From: Paracoccus aminovorans
GTDB lineage: Bacteria; Pseudomonadota; Alphaproteobacteria; Rhodobacterales; Rhodobacteraceae
Assembly: GCF_001546115.1 (NCBI RefSeq)
Contig: NZ_KQ955208.1
Coordinates: 836,977 to 900,976, forward strand
Reading direction: 5' to 3'
Length of the DNA: 64,000 nucleotides
The notes below the pieces were generated by a model. It was given only the letters and a program-made list of their open reading frames with translations. It ran no database searches and was not told where the DNA came from. Of the stretch, positions 1 through 10,106 are shown one piece after another (positions within the stretch are counted from its first letter, which is position 1; the number at the start of each line of letters is the position of its first letter). The translations under genes and the position numbers were made by a program.

Positions 1-1344
1 CCAATGGCTGCCCGAACCATTCGCCGGCGCGCCCTGAACCGGCGCGCCGGTCAGACCGGCGGTCACGGGGTGGCGCTGGCCGTCCTCGGTCAGGCGCGGC
101 AGGAAGGGCTCGTCATAGACCCGGCCGGTCGGGCGCGCCGGGATGATCGCGCCCATCGGCGACAGGTTCAGGCTTTCCACCGTGGACATCTCGGGCCCGG
201 CCGAGACCAGAACCGCGCCGCCCTCTTCGACGTAGCGGCGGATGTTCTCGTAATATTGCGGCATCAGGATGCCGCGCACCCGGTCGCGGTCGAAGATGAT
301 CAGGTCGAAATCCTTGATCCGCTCCATGAACAGCTCCTGGGTCGGAAAGGCGATCAGCGACATCTCGTCCACAGGGACCGCGTCCATCTTGTCCGGCGGC
401 CGCAGGATAGTGAAATGGATCAGGTCCACGTTCGCATCGGATTTCAACAGGTTGCGCCAGGTTCTTTCGCCCGCATGCGGCGCGCCCGAAACCAGCAGTA
501 CCCGCAGCCGGTCGCGCACGCCCTGGATCTGGATCGCGGCGGCATTGTTGCGGTCGGTCAGTTCCGGCGTGGCGGCTTCGGGCGCGTCGAAGCCGATCGA
601 GACCACGTTCTGGCCGGCATGTTTCGGCACCACCGGCAGGTCCAGCGTCACGCCGGGCGGCAGGTCCAGGCCGCGCAAGGGCTCGCCGTCCAGGGCCACG
701 CGCAGCCGCGCCGGAGCCTGGGCGACCTCGGGCGGGACGGCGCCCTGGTCCTCGACGCGAAGGCGGATGGTCACGGGCTTGTCGATCAGGCCGTAGGCGG
801 GCGCTTCCTCGATCAACAGCCGGCGATCCCAGTCGCGATCCTCGCCGGTCAGCAGCACCTGCACCGGCGCCGGGGCCGCGGCGGGGATCATCGCCCGGTC
901 ATGGGCCAGGCCATCGGTCACGGCAATGACGCCCGCGACGCGGCCCTGCGGCTCGGCCGCAAGGGCCCGGGTCAGCGCCGCGCCCAGAGCCGTGCCGTCC
1001 GGGTCGTCGCCCACCGTCACCCGGCGGATCTCGGTGTCCGGCAGGGCGGCAAGCTGGCGCGTCATCTCGGCCAGGGCCGCGTCGGTCTGGGCGGCGCGGC
1101 CGGGCAGATCCTGGCTGGCGCTGCGGTCGTCGAGCAGGATCACGATATCCGAGAGCTTGTCGCGAATGCCCGATTCCAGCGCCGGCCCGGCCAGCGCCGC
1201 CGCCACCGCAAGCCCGGCGAGCCCACGCAAGAGCCAGCCGCGCAGCCCCCGCCACAGCGACCACAGCGCGACCAGCGCCGCCAGCACGGCCAGGGCGCCG
1301 ACCAGCGGCCAGGGCAGCAGCGGATCGAAGGCCGGCCCGCTCAT
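1..1344 (-). CDS. Membrane protein with glutamine amidotransferase-like fold, partial (3' end outside window)
   Basis: The last visible gene of the MoxR operon; 448 codons are present and the frame runs off the left edge. It starts at an ATG inside the stop of the DUF4159 gene (ATGA overlap) behind a GAGGAG-type ribosome site. The N-terminus has two hydrophobic segments (about residues 7-26 and 34-52). A vWA-like stretch DIVILLDDRSASQ follows, then a long beta-rich region, and a later part (LIIFDRDRVRG, then YVEEGGAVLVSAGPE) that resembles class I glutamine-amidotransferase-like domains seen in this operon in Rhodobacterales. It probably acts in the inner membrane or periplasm with its neighbours; substrate unknown. 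The assignment rests on pattern and context. Confidence 0.75.
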   Translation of the reverse strand, partial: MSGPAFDPLLPWPLVGALAVLAALVALWSLWRGLRGWLLRGLAGLAVAAALAGPALESGIRDKLSDIVILLDDRSASQDLPGRAAQTDAALAEMTRQLAALPDTEIRRVTVGDDPDGTALGAALTRALAAEPQGRVAGVIAVTDGLAHDRAMIPAAAPAPVQVLLTGEDRDWDRRLLIEEAPAYGLIDKPVTIRLRVEDQGAVPPEVAQAPARLRVALDGEPLRGLDLPPGVTLDLPVVPKHAGQNVVSIGFDAPEAATPELTDRNNAAAIQIQGVRDRLRVLLVSGAPHAGERTWRNLLKSDANVDLIHFTILRPPDKMDAVPVDEMSLIAFPTQELFMERIKDFDLIIFDRDRVRGILMPQYYENIRRYVEEGGAVLVSAGPEMSTVESLNLSPMGAIIPARPTGRVYDEPFLPRLTEDGQRHPVTAGLTGAPVQGAPANGSGSHW

Positions 1345-2174
1345 TGCGACATCTCCTCGCCGCGCAACCTTTCGAGCAAGGCCGGGATATGCACCTGATC
1401 CGACTTGTAATTCCCGGTCAGCACATACATCACCAGATTGACGCCGAAGCGATTCGCCATCTCGCGCTGATGCTCGGCGTCGAAGCCCGCGCCGATGCTG
1501 AACATGGGCAGGCCGCCCTCATCCACCGCCCAGGCCTCGGCCCAGGCATTGCCGCCGATCATCACCGGCGAGACGCCGTCGTTGAGGTTGCGGAAGGGCA
1601 CGCCCTCGGCCGCCTCGGCGCCGGCGGGCGGGGCCTCGGCCCAGACCGGGTTGCCCTGATAGCGGCCGGGGAAATCCTGGAGCAGGTAGAAGGTGCGCGT
1701 CAGCACATGGTCGGCCGGGATCGGCGCCAGCGGCGGAATGTCCAGCGGCGCCGCCAGCCGCTGCAGCGCGGCCGAGCCGTCCGGCCCGCCCAGGCCCGCG
1801 ATGTCGCCGTCGCGGGTGTCGAACAGGATCATCCCACCCGAGCGCAGGAAATGGTTCATCCGCACATAGGCCTGCGGCGAGGGCGCAGGCTGGCTGTCGG
1901 TCACCGGCCAGTAGAGAAAGGTCAGCAGCGACAAGTCATCGCTGTCGGGGTCGATGCCGACGGGCGGGCCGGGCTCGACCGTGGTGCGCTGGGTCAGCAC
2001 CTGCGAGAGGCCGCGCAGCCCCGCCTCAGAGGCGGCATCGACATCGGCGTCGCCTGTGATCACATAGGCCAGCGTCACCTCGTCGGCGGCGCGGGTCAGG
2101 CGCGGGTCGGGCGCCTCTTGCGCGCCAAGCGCCGCGGCCCAGAGCAGCGCGGCCAGGAATGCGAGCCATCTCAT
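1341..2174 (-). CDS. DUF4159 domain protein with signal peptide
   Basis: 277 residues. It begins with a clear Sec signal peptide (MRWLAFLAALLWAAALGAQE) and continues with a DUF4159-type domain: a TFLYWPV strand, then RMNHFLRSGGMILFDTRDGD and a C-terminal QREMANRFGVNLVMYVLTGNYKSDQVH. In many relatives, as I recall, this domain is the C-terminal part of one long protein with the BatA-like domain; here it is a separate exported protein whose ATG overlaps the upstream stop (ATGA). The open frame extends upstream on the same strand, but that part is a shadow of the BatA-like gene. Function unknown; it goes with MoxR/DUF58 systems in envelope or protein-complex maturation. Confidence 0.85.
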   Translation of the reverse strand: MRWLAFLAALLWAAALGAQEAPDPRLTRAADEVTLAYVITGDADVDAASEAGLRGLSQVLTQRTTVEPGPPVGIDPDSDDLSLLTFLYWPVTDSQPAPSPQAYVRMNHFLRSGGMILFDTRDGDIAGLGGPDGSAALQRLAAPLDIPPLAPIPADHVLTRTFYLLQDFPGRYQGNPVWAEAPPAGAEAAEGVPFRNLNDGVSPVMIGGNAWAEAWAVDEGGLPMFSIGAGFDAEHQREMANRFGVNLVMYVLTGNYKSDQVHIPALLERLRGEEMSQ

Positions 2175-4105
2175 GCCAGCCCCCTGTCCGGCCTGCGGCG
2201 GCGCGTGCGCCGTTGCAGCCAGGCGCTGCCCAGGGCGTCCAGCGCGAACAGCGCCGCCGCGAAGGCCAGCAGCCAGCCGCGCAGATCCAGCCCCGGCGCC
2301 TCGGTCGGGCTTTCGATGCGGGCGCCGGGCCATTCGGCCAGCGCCATGGCGCCGCCGGCGTTCAGCGCCGCCATGCGCTCGCCGCCGCGATAGAGCCCTG
2401 CCGGTGCGCCCGGCGCCGGCCCCTGCGCGAAATCGGCGGCGGCGACCGGCACCGGATCGGCGGGCGGCGCAGCGCGGCCGAAGCCGTCCAGCACCAGTTC
2501 GGGCAGCCAGAAGGGCTGCTCGGCCTGGTCCTTCTCCGGCTCGGCCAGGCTGACGCGGGCGCTGCGCACCAGCCGGTCCAGCATCTCGACGAACAGGCCC
2601 GACAGCGCCAGCGAGGACCACTCGGCATTCGCCGTGGTATGGAACAGCACCAGCTGCCCCTGCCCCAGCGCCGCGCGCGTGACCAGCGGTGTACCGTCGG
2701 TCAGCTGGGCGATGCTGCGCTCGGCCAGATCCGGCGCCGGCTCGGCCAAGAGCTGCGCGCGCACCGTGGCGTCCCTGGGCACGGCCAGGCCGGCGAACAG
2801 GCCCTCGGGGGCGAAACCCGCGATGCCGCGCGGGTCGCCCCAACTCAGCGCGCCGCCGATGTCGCGGCCGCCGGCGCGCAGGCGCACGGGCAGCAGCGGC
2901 TCCTCGGACAGCCGGTCCGATGCCGCCATGCGCGGACCGGCGAAGCGGATCAAGAGCCCGCCCTTTTCGACCCATTCCGGCAGCGCCGGCTCCTCGGGCA
3001 GGCTCAACTGGTCGGCGATGACGATGACGTCGGGCGCGGCTTGCAGCACGTCGCCCAGGCCGCCCTCGATCAGGTCGGTCGAGGGCGCCAGAGCGCGGCG
3101 CAGGTAATGCAGGGGCGAGAGCAGCCGCTGCCCCTCGCTGGCGCGGTCGTCGCCGACCAGCGCCACCTTGCGCCGGCGCAGGCTGTCGTCGGCCAGCACC
3201 ACGGCACCGGCGGAAGCCTGACCCTCGATCTCGTAGCGGGTGACGCGGTTGCGCAGTTCCGAAGGCAGGTCGATCGGCACCGGATGGCTGGCGACGCCGG
3301 CCTGGGCTTCCGCCGCCCCGGGCTTCAGCCGCGCCAGTTCGCGCGGCGTGCCCTGCGGGTCGAGACCGATGGCCAGCACGTTGGGCGCCGTCGCCCCGGT
3401 CGTGCGCAAGAGCAGCGCCGGCCGATCCCCGGTCCCGGTTTGCAGCGACAGGCGCGGGCCCTGCGGCGGCACCACGCTGACCGGCCCGCGCGCGGCGAGC
3501 GCATCGAGCCACGCGGCGCGGTGGTCATGCTCCAGCCCGTCGCTGAGCCACAGGGTCGAGAAGCGCGCCGGCGCCTCGGCCAGCACGGCCGGCGGATCGG
3601 CGGGATAGCGCGTCTCCCAGGCCGCGGGGCGCTGCGCGCGCAGTTGCGCGGCAAGCTCGGGCGCCGGCTGGAAGGGCAGCGCGCCGGCAGCCTGCCCGTC
3701 CGCGACCAGCAGCGCCGCCGGCTGGCCGGCCGCGCCCGCCGCGTCCAGCGCCCGCAGCGCACGGTCCTGGCGCTGCGCCCAGTCGGGGGCGGCAGCCCAG
3801 CCGGCATCCATCACGATCAGCAAGGGCCCCTGCCCGCCCTGGTCCGGCGCCGGCTTCCAGACCGGGCCGGCAAAGCCCAGGATCAGCGCCGCAATCGCCA
3901 GCACCCGCAGCAGCAGCAGCCACCAGGGCGTATGCCGCGCCACCGGATGCGCGTCCCGAAGGCCCAAAAGCAGCCGGGTGCCCGGGAACCGCACCTGCCG
4001 GGGCGAAGGCGGCATGGCGCGCAGGATCAGCCACAGCACCGGCAGCGCCACCAGCGCCGACAGGATCCAGGGCGCGACGAAGCCGAGGGGGCCCAGGACC
4101 AGCAT
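2171..4105 (-). CDS. BatA-like membrane protein (aerotolerance regulator N-terminal type)
   Basis: 644 residues. The N-terminus has a hydrophobic pair (LGFVAPWILSALVALPVLWL and, after an RFPGTRLL segment, WWLLLLRVLAIAALILGFAG), the usual BatA N-terminal layout. A vWA-like region follows (LLIVMDAGWAAAPDW), with a degraded MIDAS, then a long extracytoplasmic domain and a final transmembrane segment near residue 620. The start at 4105 is chosen because its ATG overlaps the DUF58 stop (TGATG) and a GGAGGG site lies just upstream; an ATG 27 bases earlier lies inside the DUF58 gene. Coupled on both sides, so made in fixed ratio with DUF58 and DUF4159. Confidence 0.8.
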   Translation of the reverse strand: MLVLGPLGFVAPWILSALVALPVLWLILRAMPPSPRQVRFPGTRLLLGLRDAHPVARHTPWWLLLLRVLAIAALILGFAGPVWKPAPDQGGQGPLLIVMDAGWAAAPDWAQRQDRALRALDAAGAAGQPAALLVADGQAAGALPFQPAPELAAQLRAQRPAAWETRYPADPPAVLAEAPARFSTLWLSDGLEHDHRAAWLDALAARGPVSVVPPQGPRLSLQTGTGDRPALLLRTTGATAPNVLAIGLDPQGTPRELARLKPGAAEAQAGVASHPVPIDLPSELRNRVTRYEIEGQASAGAVVLADDSLRRRKVALVGDDRASEGQRLLSPLHYLRRALAPSTDLIEGGLGDVLQAAPDVIVIADQLSLPEEPALPEWVEKGGLLIRFAGPRMAASDRLSEEPLLPVRLRAGGRDIGGALSWGDPRGIAGFAPEGLFAGLAVPRDATVRAQLLAEPAPDLAERSIAQLTDGTPLVTRAALGQGQLVLFHTTANAEWSSLALSGLFVEMLDRLVRSARVSLAEPEKDQAEQPFWLPELVLDGFGRAAPPADPVPVAAADFAQGPAPGAPAGLYRGGERMAALNAGGAMALAEWPGARIESPTEAPGLDLRGWLLAFAAALFALDALGSAWLQRRTRRRRPDRGLA

Positions 4106-4970
4106 CAGCCCTCCAGCACCGACCAGAGCCACAACAGCGCCTGCGAAGGCGGCTGGCCGGTGTCATGCGTGCCGAAATGCCAGCCCGAGGCCAGCGCGGC
4201 GCGGGAAAGCAGCGCGCGCCGCTCGGCCAGCCGCGCCAGATAGGCGTCGCGCAGCCCGGCCGCGTCGCGCGTATCGTGCCGCAGCGCGCCCGAGCCCGAG
4301 CGGAACAGCACCGCCCCCTCCCAGGGAAAGCCCTCTTCGTCGGGGTCGAGCACCTGCATCAGCGCCCCGCCGATCCCCAGCCCGGCCGCATGCGCGAGAT
4401 AGTCCAGCACCGGCTGCGGATCGCCCAGGAAATCGTCGAAAAGCACCACGCGCTGCCCCGGCCGCAGCGCCTCGGCCGGCGGCGCATCCTCGTCGCCCGG
4501 CAGCGCCGCGCGCGAGACCAGCGCCTCGGCGATGCGCTCGGCCTGCATCCGGCCCGGGCGCGGCAGTTGCCCGGCCAGCGCCACGCGCTCGCCCCCCGCC
4601 AGCAGCGCCATGCCCAGCGCCAGCGCCAGCAGGTCGGCGCGGTCGCGCTTGGCTGGTCGCGACGGCGCGCCGGCGTAATCCATGCCCGCGGCCGCGGAAA
4701 CCCAAAGCGAGGCCGATTGCGCCACCTGCGCCTCGCGGTCGCGCACGAACTGCCCGTCCGAGCGGGCCGAGCGGCGCCAGTCGATGCTGCGCGCGGTGTC
4801 GCCGGCCGTCGCCGGGCGGTATTGCCAGAAATCCTCGCCCGTGCCGGCGCGGCGCTGGCCATGGGCGCCGGGAACCAGCGCCGCCGCCAGCCGCTCGGCC
4901 GAGAGCATCAGCGCCGGCAGGCCGGCCGAGGCCGCCTCGGCCCCTGCCCGCAGCTGGTCGGGGCGCGTGT

Positions 4971-4974
<4 letters not shown>
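4105..4974 (-). CDS. DUF58 domain protein
   Basis: 289 residues, soluble. It carries the family signature near residue 50 (GEDFWQYRPATAGDTARSID, then WRRSARSDGQFVRDRE) and a C-terminal vWA-like half (VVLFDDFLGDP). DUF58 proteins are partners of MoxR ATPases in bat-type operons. The start is GTG, read from a GTGA overlap with the moxR stop; no better ATG lies nearby. This is the first of four consecutive stop/start overlaps in the operon. Confidence 0.88.
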
Positions 4975-5972
<998 letters not shown>

Positions 5973-6033
5973 GACAACGCCCCGTTTCTGCTTTAGGACA
6001 GCATAAAGCCAGGCGTGACGGGGTCCACAGGGA

Positions 6034-6579
6034 ATGGTGGAAAAGACTGACAATGCTGTGAGCGACGCGGCCGGAATCGCCGCCGCCGCCAGCCGCGCCT
6101 CGGCCAAGGGGCCGCCGCCGGTGCATCTGTGGAATCCGCCCTTCTGCGGCAATCTCGACATGGAGATCCGCGCCGACGGCAGCTGGTTCTACAACGGCAC
6201 CCCCATCGGCCGGCCCGAGATGGTGCGACTTTTCGCCTCGATCCTGAAGCGCGAGGGTAACGATTACTTCCTGGTCACCCCGGTCGAAAAGGTCGGCATC
6301 CGCGTGGTCGACGCCCCCTTCGTCGCCGTCGATGCCGATATCGGCGCGGGCATCGACTTCACCACCAATGTGGGCGACCGCGTGACGGCCGGCCCCGACC
6401 ACCCGATCGAACTGCGCGGCACGGTCGCAGAGCCGCGGCCCTATGTCCACATCCGGCGCGGGCTGTGGGCGCTGATCGACCGCAAGACATTCTACCGACT
6501 GGCCGATGCGGCTACGCCCGGCGAAAGCGGGCGTATGGAAGTGCATTCGGAAGGGGCGGTCTTTGCCCTGGAGCTCTGA
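6034..6579 (+). CDS. DUF1285 family protein
   Basis: 181 residues with the DUF1285 pattern: HLWNPPFCGNLDMEIRADGS, WFYNGTPIGRPEMVRLFASI, and DYFLVTPVEKVGI. The family is small, cytosolic and of unknown role. The first ATG has its purine-rich site too close (AGGGAATG), so the GTG three bases later or one near 6058 may be the true start. It is followed 2 bases after its stop by the isomerase-like gene, so the two are co-transcribed. Confidence 0.85.
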   Translation: MVEKTDNAVSDAAGIAAAASRASAKGPPPVHLWNPPFCGNLDMEIRADGSWFYNGTPIGRPEMVRLFASILKREGNDYFLVTPVEKVGIRVVDAPFVAVDADIGAGIDFTTNVGDRVTAGPDHPIELRGTVAEPRPYVHIRRGLWALIDRKTFYRLADAATPGESGRMEVHSEGAVFALEL

Positions 6580-6581
6580 GC

Positions 6582-7337
6582 ATGGCGCGTTTCGCGGCCA
6601 ACCTGACCTATCTCTTCACCGAGCTGCCGATGCAGCAGCGCTTTGCTGCCGCGCGCAAGGCGGGTTTCGACGGGGTCGAGATCCTGTTCCCCTATGACCT
6701 GGCGGTCAAGGAGCTGAGCCAGGCCGCGCATGGCGCCGGGGTCGAATTCGTGCTGATGAACACGCCGCCGCCGAACTGGGCCGGCGGCCCGCGCGGCTTC
6801 GCGGCCGAGCCGGGCAACGAGGCGCGCTTTCGCAGCGATTTCGACCGCGCCCTGCGCTATGCCCACGCGCTGCGGGCCCGGCACCTGCATGTCATGGCCG
6901 GCAAGGCCCAGGGCAATGAGGCGCGCCGCACCCTGATCGAGAACCTGAAATGGGCCTGCGCCCGCGCCCCTCAGGCCAGCCTGACCATCGAGCCGATGAA
7001 CAAGGCCGACATGCCGGGCTATTTCCTCGACAGCTTCGATCTGGCGGCCGAGATCATCGCCGCCGTGGACGCGCCGAACCTGGGGCTGCAATTCGACGCC
7101 TATCAGGCGCAGATGATCCATGGCGACGCGCTCGATGTGTGGCAGCGCCATGCCGCCCTGGTGCGCCATGTCCAGATCGCCAGCTGCCCCGGCCGGCACG
7201 AGCCGCGCCAGGGCGACATCGACTTCGCCGCCTTCTTCCGCGCCGTGGACGGGTCCGGCTACCAAGGCTGGGTGGGGGCGGAATACACGCCGCTGACCTC
7301 GACCGAGGCGGGGTTGCGCTGGCTGCGCTCGGCCTGA
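6582..7337 (+). CDS. hyi: Hydroxypyruvate isomerase family protein (TIM-barrel)
   Basis: 251 residues, usual length for the family. It starts MARFAANLTYLFTELPMQQR and shows the xylose isomerase-like TIM-barrel landmarks of Hyi/OtnI enzymes: GFDGVEILFPYD, a LTIEPMNKADMPGYF strand with the metal-binding Glu, LGLQFDAYQAQM, HVQIASCPGRHEP and a final WVGAEYTP. These enzymes interconvert hydroxypyruvate and tartronate semialdehyde or similar 2-oxo sugars acids. The symbol is by family only; the exact substrate cannot be told. It starts 2 bases after the DUF1285 stop. Confidence 0.85.
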   Translation: MARFAANLTYLFTELPMQQRFAAARKAGFDGVEILFPYDLAVKELSQAAHGAGVEFVLMNTPPPNWAGGPRGFAAEPGNEARFRSDFDRALRYAHALRARHLHVMAGKAQGNEARRTLIENLKWACARAPQASLTIEPMNKADMPGYFLDSFDLAAEIIAAVDAPNLGLQFDAYQAQMIHGDALDVWQRHAALVRHVQIASCPGRHEPRQGDIDFAAFFRAVDGSGYQGWVGAEYTPLTSTEAGLRWLRSA

Positions 7338-7785
7338 CGGTGGCGGCTTGGCGCGACAGCAATGGCCCGGCCGGATGCAGGGGACCGGCGGGATGCGGTT
7401 CCACGCCTGCAGGACTTCCGCGGGCGGGCGTGGCCGGGATGACCCGCAGGCCTGCCCCATCAGCCTTCGTCCGGCCTCGATAGTGCCGCGTCAAGGCATT
7501 GATCAAGTCCGATCACCAAGGTCTCGTCGTTCAGCGCCTGGCGCGCCCGCACGATGACAGGGCCGCTCATGACTTCGATGCCTAGGCCGCTGCGGACAGC
7601 CCACGTGATCGTCCGGCCAAGGTCGGACCTCGGCCCGCCCGAACTCGCATCGGCCATCAAGCAAGTCCGCGCCCACCTTAAGCCATTCTCTTTTGTGAAA
7701 ATATCCTGCGGGGGAAGCCCGTCGGACCGCAGGGCCGATGGGCGTGGGGGCGCAAAGCCCCCATCTTCAAGACGGCGCCCTTGCT
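7338..7785. other. Intergenic region between convergent genes, no secure gene
   Basis: 448 bases between the isomerase and ALDH genes. A minus-strand frame at 7657-7460 (65 codons from an ATG) has a weak resemblance to short DUF982-type sequences near its end (SGPVIVRARQALNDETLVI) but has no clear ribosome site; I regard it as doubtful or a remnant. At about 7684-7730 there is one copy of the T-rich, AATATCC, G-rich motif found after several genes in this window, followed by a GGGGGCGCAAAGCCCCC hairpin (7747-7763), which may end transcription from either side. Confidence 0.5.
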
Positions 7786-10104
7786 TCAATAAACGGCGCT
7801 GCCGGTCCCGGCAGGAAGCGCGCCATAAGGCAGCCAGATCGTCTTGATCCGGCTCGCCGCGCGCAGGAATTCGCGGCCCTGCGCGGCCGGATCGCTCCAG
7901 TCGCGCGGCGGCGGCACCCAGACCGGGATCAGCGTCGCGGCCGCCAGGCCCTGGGTCGCGGCCAGCCCCTCGCCCTGCCCGGCATGCCAGATCGCCGAAA
8001 CACCGTCATGCCCGGCCAGCGCTGCCGAATGTGCATCGCGCGGGCCGGTGACGATATTGACCACGCCGCCCGGCACATCCGAACAGGCCAGCACCTGCGC
8101 CAGGGTCAGGGCCGCCATCGGCCGGTCCTGCGAGGGCACCGCCACCACGGCATTGCCCATGGCGATGGCCGGCAGCACCAGCGACAGGAATCCCGCCAGC
8201 GGCGCCGCGACCGGGGCGACCAGGCCCATCACGCCATGCGGCTCGGGCTGGACATGGCACAGGTGACCGGGCTTGGCCGCGACCGTGGCGCCGTCGTATT
8301 TGTCGGCGAATCCGGCGTAGAAGAAGCAGCGGCGGATGGCGGCATCGACCTCGGCGGGGCTCGCGTAGCCGGCGAATTCGGCCCGGCGCTGTGCCAGGTT
8401 CTCGGCCAGGAAATACAGCACCTGCGCCCGGCCGTGACCGCCCAGACCCTGCCATTTCGCCAAGCTGCCCTGCGCCGCCTCGACGGCATTGCGGATGTCC
8501 TTGCGGTTGCCCAGCGGGATCAGCTCGCCCTGGGCCAGATAGCTGGCGCCGCCGTCCGGCCGCTTCTGCGCGCCGCCGATATAGAGCTTGACGGTGCGGT
8601 CGATCCCCGAAGCCTCGGCTGGCACGATCTCGGCTGGCAGCGGGTCGTGCTGTGCCGCGACGGGCGCGGCGAGATAGTCCAGCATGCCCTCGCGCCCGCC
8701 TTCGCGGCCATAGCCCGAATCGCGCATGCCGCCAAAGGGCACCGCCGCGTCGAAGAGATTGGCGCAATTGACCCAGACCACGCCGGCCTTGATCCGCGCC
8801 GCCAGATCGGCCGCCACCGCCGCATTTTCGGACCAGACCGAGGCCGCCAGCCCGTAGCGGGTGTTGTTGGCCAGATCCGCCGCCTCGTCCGGGGTGCGAA
8901 AGGTCGAGAGCGTGGCGATGGGGCCGAAGATCTCCTCGATCATGCCGGGGTTCGCGGGCGCGATGTTGCGCAGATAGCCCGGCGCGATGAAACAGCCCTT
9001 GCCGGGCAGGCCGCCGACCAGCTCCGCCCCAGCCTCCACCGCGCGGTCGAGGATGCAGAGGATGCGCTCCTTCTGCACCGGATCGACGATGGCGCCGATG
9101 TCGGTGGACTTGTCCAGCGGCGGGCCGGTGCGCAGCCGCGCCATCCGGGCGCGCAGCAGGGTTTCGAACCGGGCCGAGACGCTTTCCGCGACCAGGATGC
9201 GCGAGCCGGCGCAGCAGACCTGGCCCTGGTTGAACCAGATGGAATCGACGACGCCCTCGACAGCGGCATCCAGATCGGCATCCGCCATGACGACGAAGGG
9301 CGACTTGCCGCCCAGCTCCAGCGTCAGCTTCTTGCCCGAGCCGGCGCAGGCGCGGGCGATCTGGCGCCCGACCTCGGTCGAGCCGGTGAAGGCCAGCTTG
9401 TCGACCGGGGCCGCGACCAGCGCCTCGCCGGTGTCGCCGTCGCCGGTGACGATGTTGACCACGCCCGCCGGCAGGCCGACATGGGCGCAGATCTCGGCAA
9501 AGGCCAGCGCGGTCAGCGGCGTATATTCGGCTGGCTTCAGCACCACGGTATTGCCGGCCGCCAGCGCCGGCGCCACCTTCCAGGCCAGCATCAGCAGGGG
9601 GAAATTCCACGGGATGATCTGGCCGCAGACGCCCAAGGCGCGATGGCCGGGAAACTCGGTCTCGGCCAGTTCGGCCCAGCCGGCGTGATGATAGAAATGC
9701 CGCACCACCAGCGGCACGTCGATGTCGCGGCTTTCGCGGATCGGCTTGCCGTTGTCGAGCGTTTCCAGCACCGCCAGGAACCGCTCGCGCTTCTGGATCG
9801 TCCGCGCGATGGCATAAAGGAAGCGCGCCCGGTCGTGGCCCGGCATGGCCCCCCAGCCGCGTTGCGCCCGGCGCGCGGCGCGCACGGCCTTTGCCACGTC
9901 CCGCGCGGTGCCCTGCGTGACCTGCGCCAGTGCCTCGCCGGTCGAGGGGTCGCGGCTGGCGAAGGTCTCGCCCGCCCTGGTGAAGCGGCCGGCGATGAAA
10001 TGGCCAAAGGCGCCGCGTTCGCGCAGCCAATCGCGGACGGCGGCCGAATCCTCGGGCGCGGGACCGTATTCCATGCTTTCCATGATCTCTGTCACCTTCG
10101 GCAT
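7786..10104 (-). CDS. Aldehyde dehydrogenase, tandem double-domain form
   Basis: 772 residues, about 1.6 times a normal ALDH. Residues 1-490 form a complete enzyme: PWNFPLLMLAWKVAPALAAGN, KPAEYTPLTA, GSTEVGRQIA, catalytic-region ELGGKSPFVV, the active-site GQVCCAGSRI with catalytic Cys, EEIFGPIATL and PFGGMRDSGYGREGG. Residues from about 510 repeat the NAD-binding half of the fold (YIGGAQKRPDGGASY, GLVAPVAAPLAGFLSLVLPAI, GGVVNIVTGP) but lack a catalytic Cys/Glu pair, so this half is probably structural. It begins 2 bases after the deoC stop, so an aldehyde released by deoC (acetaldehyde or glyceraldehyde 3-phosphate) is a plausible substrate source. This is inference from context. Confidence 0.92.
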   Translation of the reverse strand: MPKVTEIMESMEYGPAPEDSAAVRDWLRERGAFGHFIAGRFTRAGETFASRDPSTGEALAQVTQGTARDVAKAVRAARRAQRGWGAMPGHDRARFLYAIARTIQKRERFLAVLETLDNGKPIRESRDIDVPLVVRHFYHHAGWAELAETEFPGHRALGVCGQIIPWNFPLLMLAWKVAPALAAGNTVVLKPAEYTPLTALAFAEICAHVGLPAGVVNIVTGDGDTGEALVAAPVDKLAFTGSTEVGRQIARACAGSGKKLTLELGGKSPFVVMADADLDAAVEGVVDSIWFNQGQVCCAGSRILVAESVSARFETLLRARMARLRTGPPLDKSTDIGAIVDPVQKERILCILDRAVEAGAELVGGLPGKGCFIAPGYLRNIAPANPGMIEEIFGPIATLSTFRTPDEAADLANNTRYGLAASVWSENAAVAADLAARIKAGVVWVNCANLFDAAVPFGGMRDSGYGREGGREGMLDYLAAPVAAQHDPLPAEIVPAEASGIDRTVKLYIGGAQKRPDGGASYLAQGELIPLGNRKDIRNAVEAAQGSLAKWQGLGGHGRAQVLYFLAENLAQRRAEFAGYASPAEVDAAIRRCFFYAGFADKYDGATVAAKPGHLCHVQPEPHGVMGLVAPVAAPLAGFLSLVLPAIAMGNAVVAVPSQDRPMAALTLAQVLACSDVPGGVVNIVTGPRDAHSAALAGHDGVSAIWHAGQGEGLAATQGLAAATLIPVWVPPPRDWSDPAAQGREFLRAASRIKTIWLPYGALPAGTGSAVY

Positions 10105-10106
10105 GC

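Noticed and set aside
4..1398. Long plus-strand frame over the left edge
   Set aside because: Antisense to the GATase-like gene, whose translation has membrane spans and a coupled start.
2175..3512. Upstream extension of the DUF4159 frame to 723 codons
   Set aside because: It would overlap the BatA-like gene in another frame; the signal peptide at 2174 and ATGA junction fix the start.
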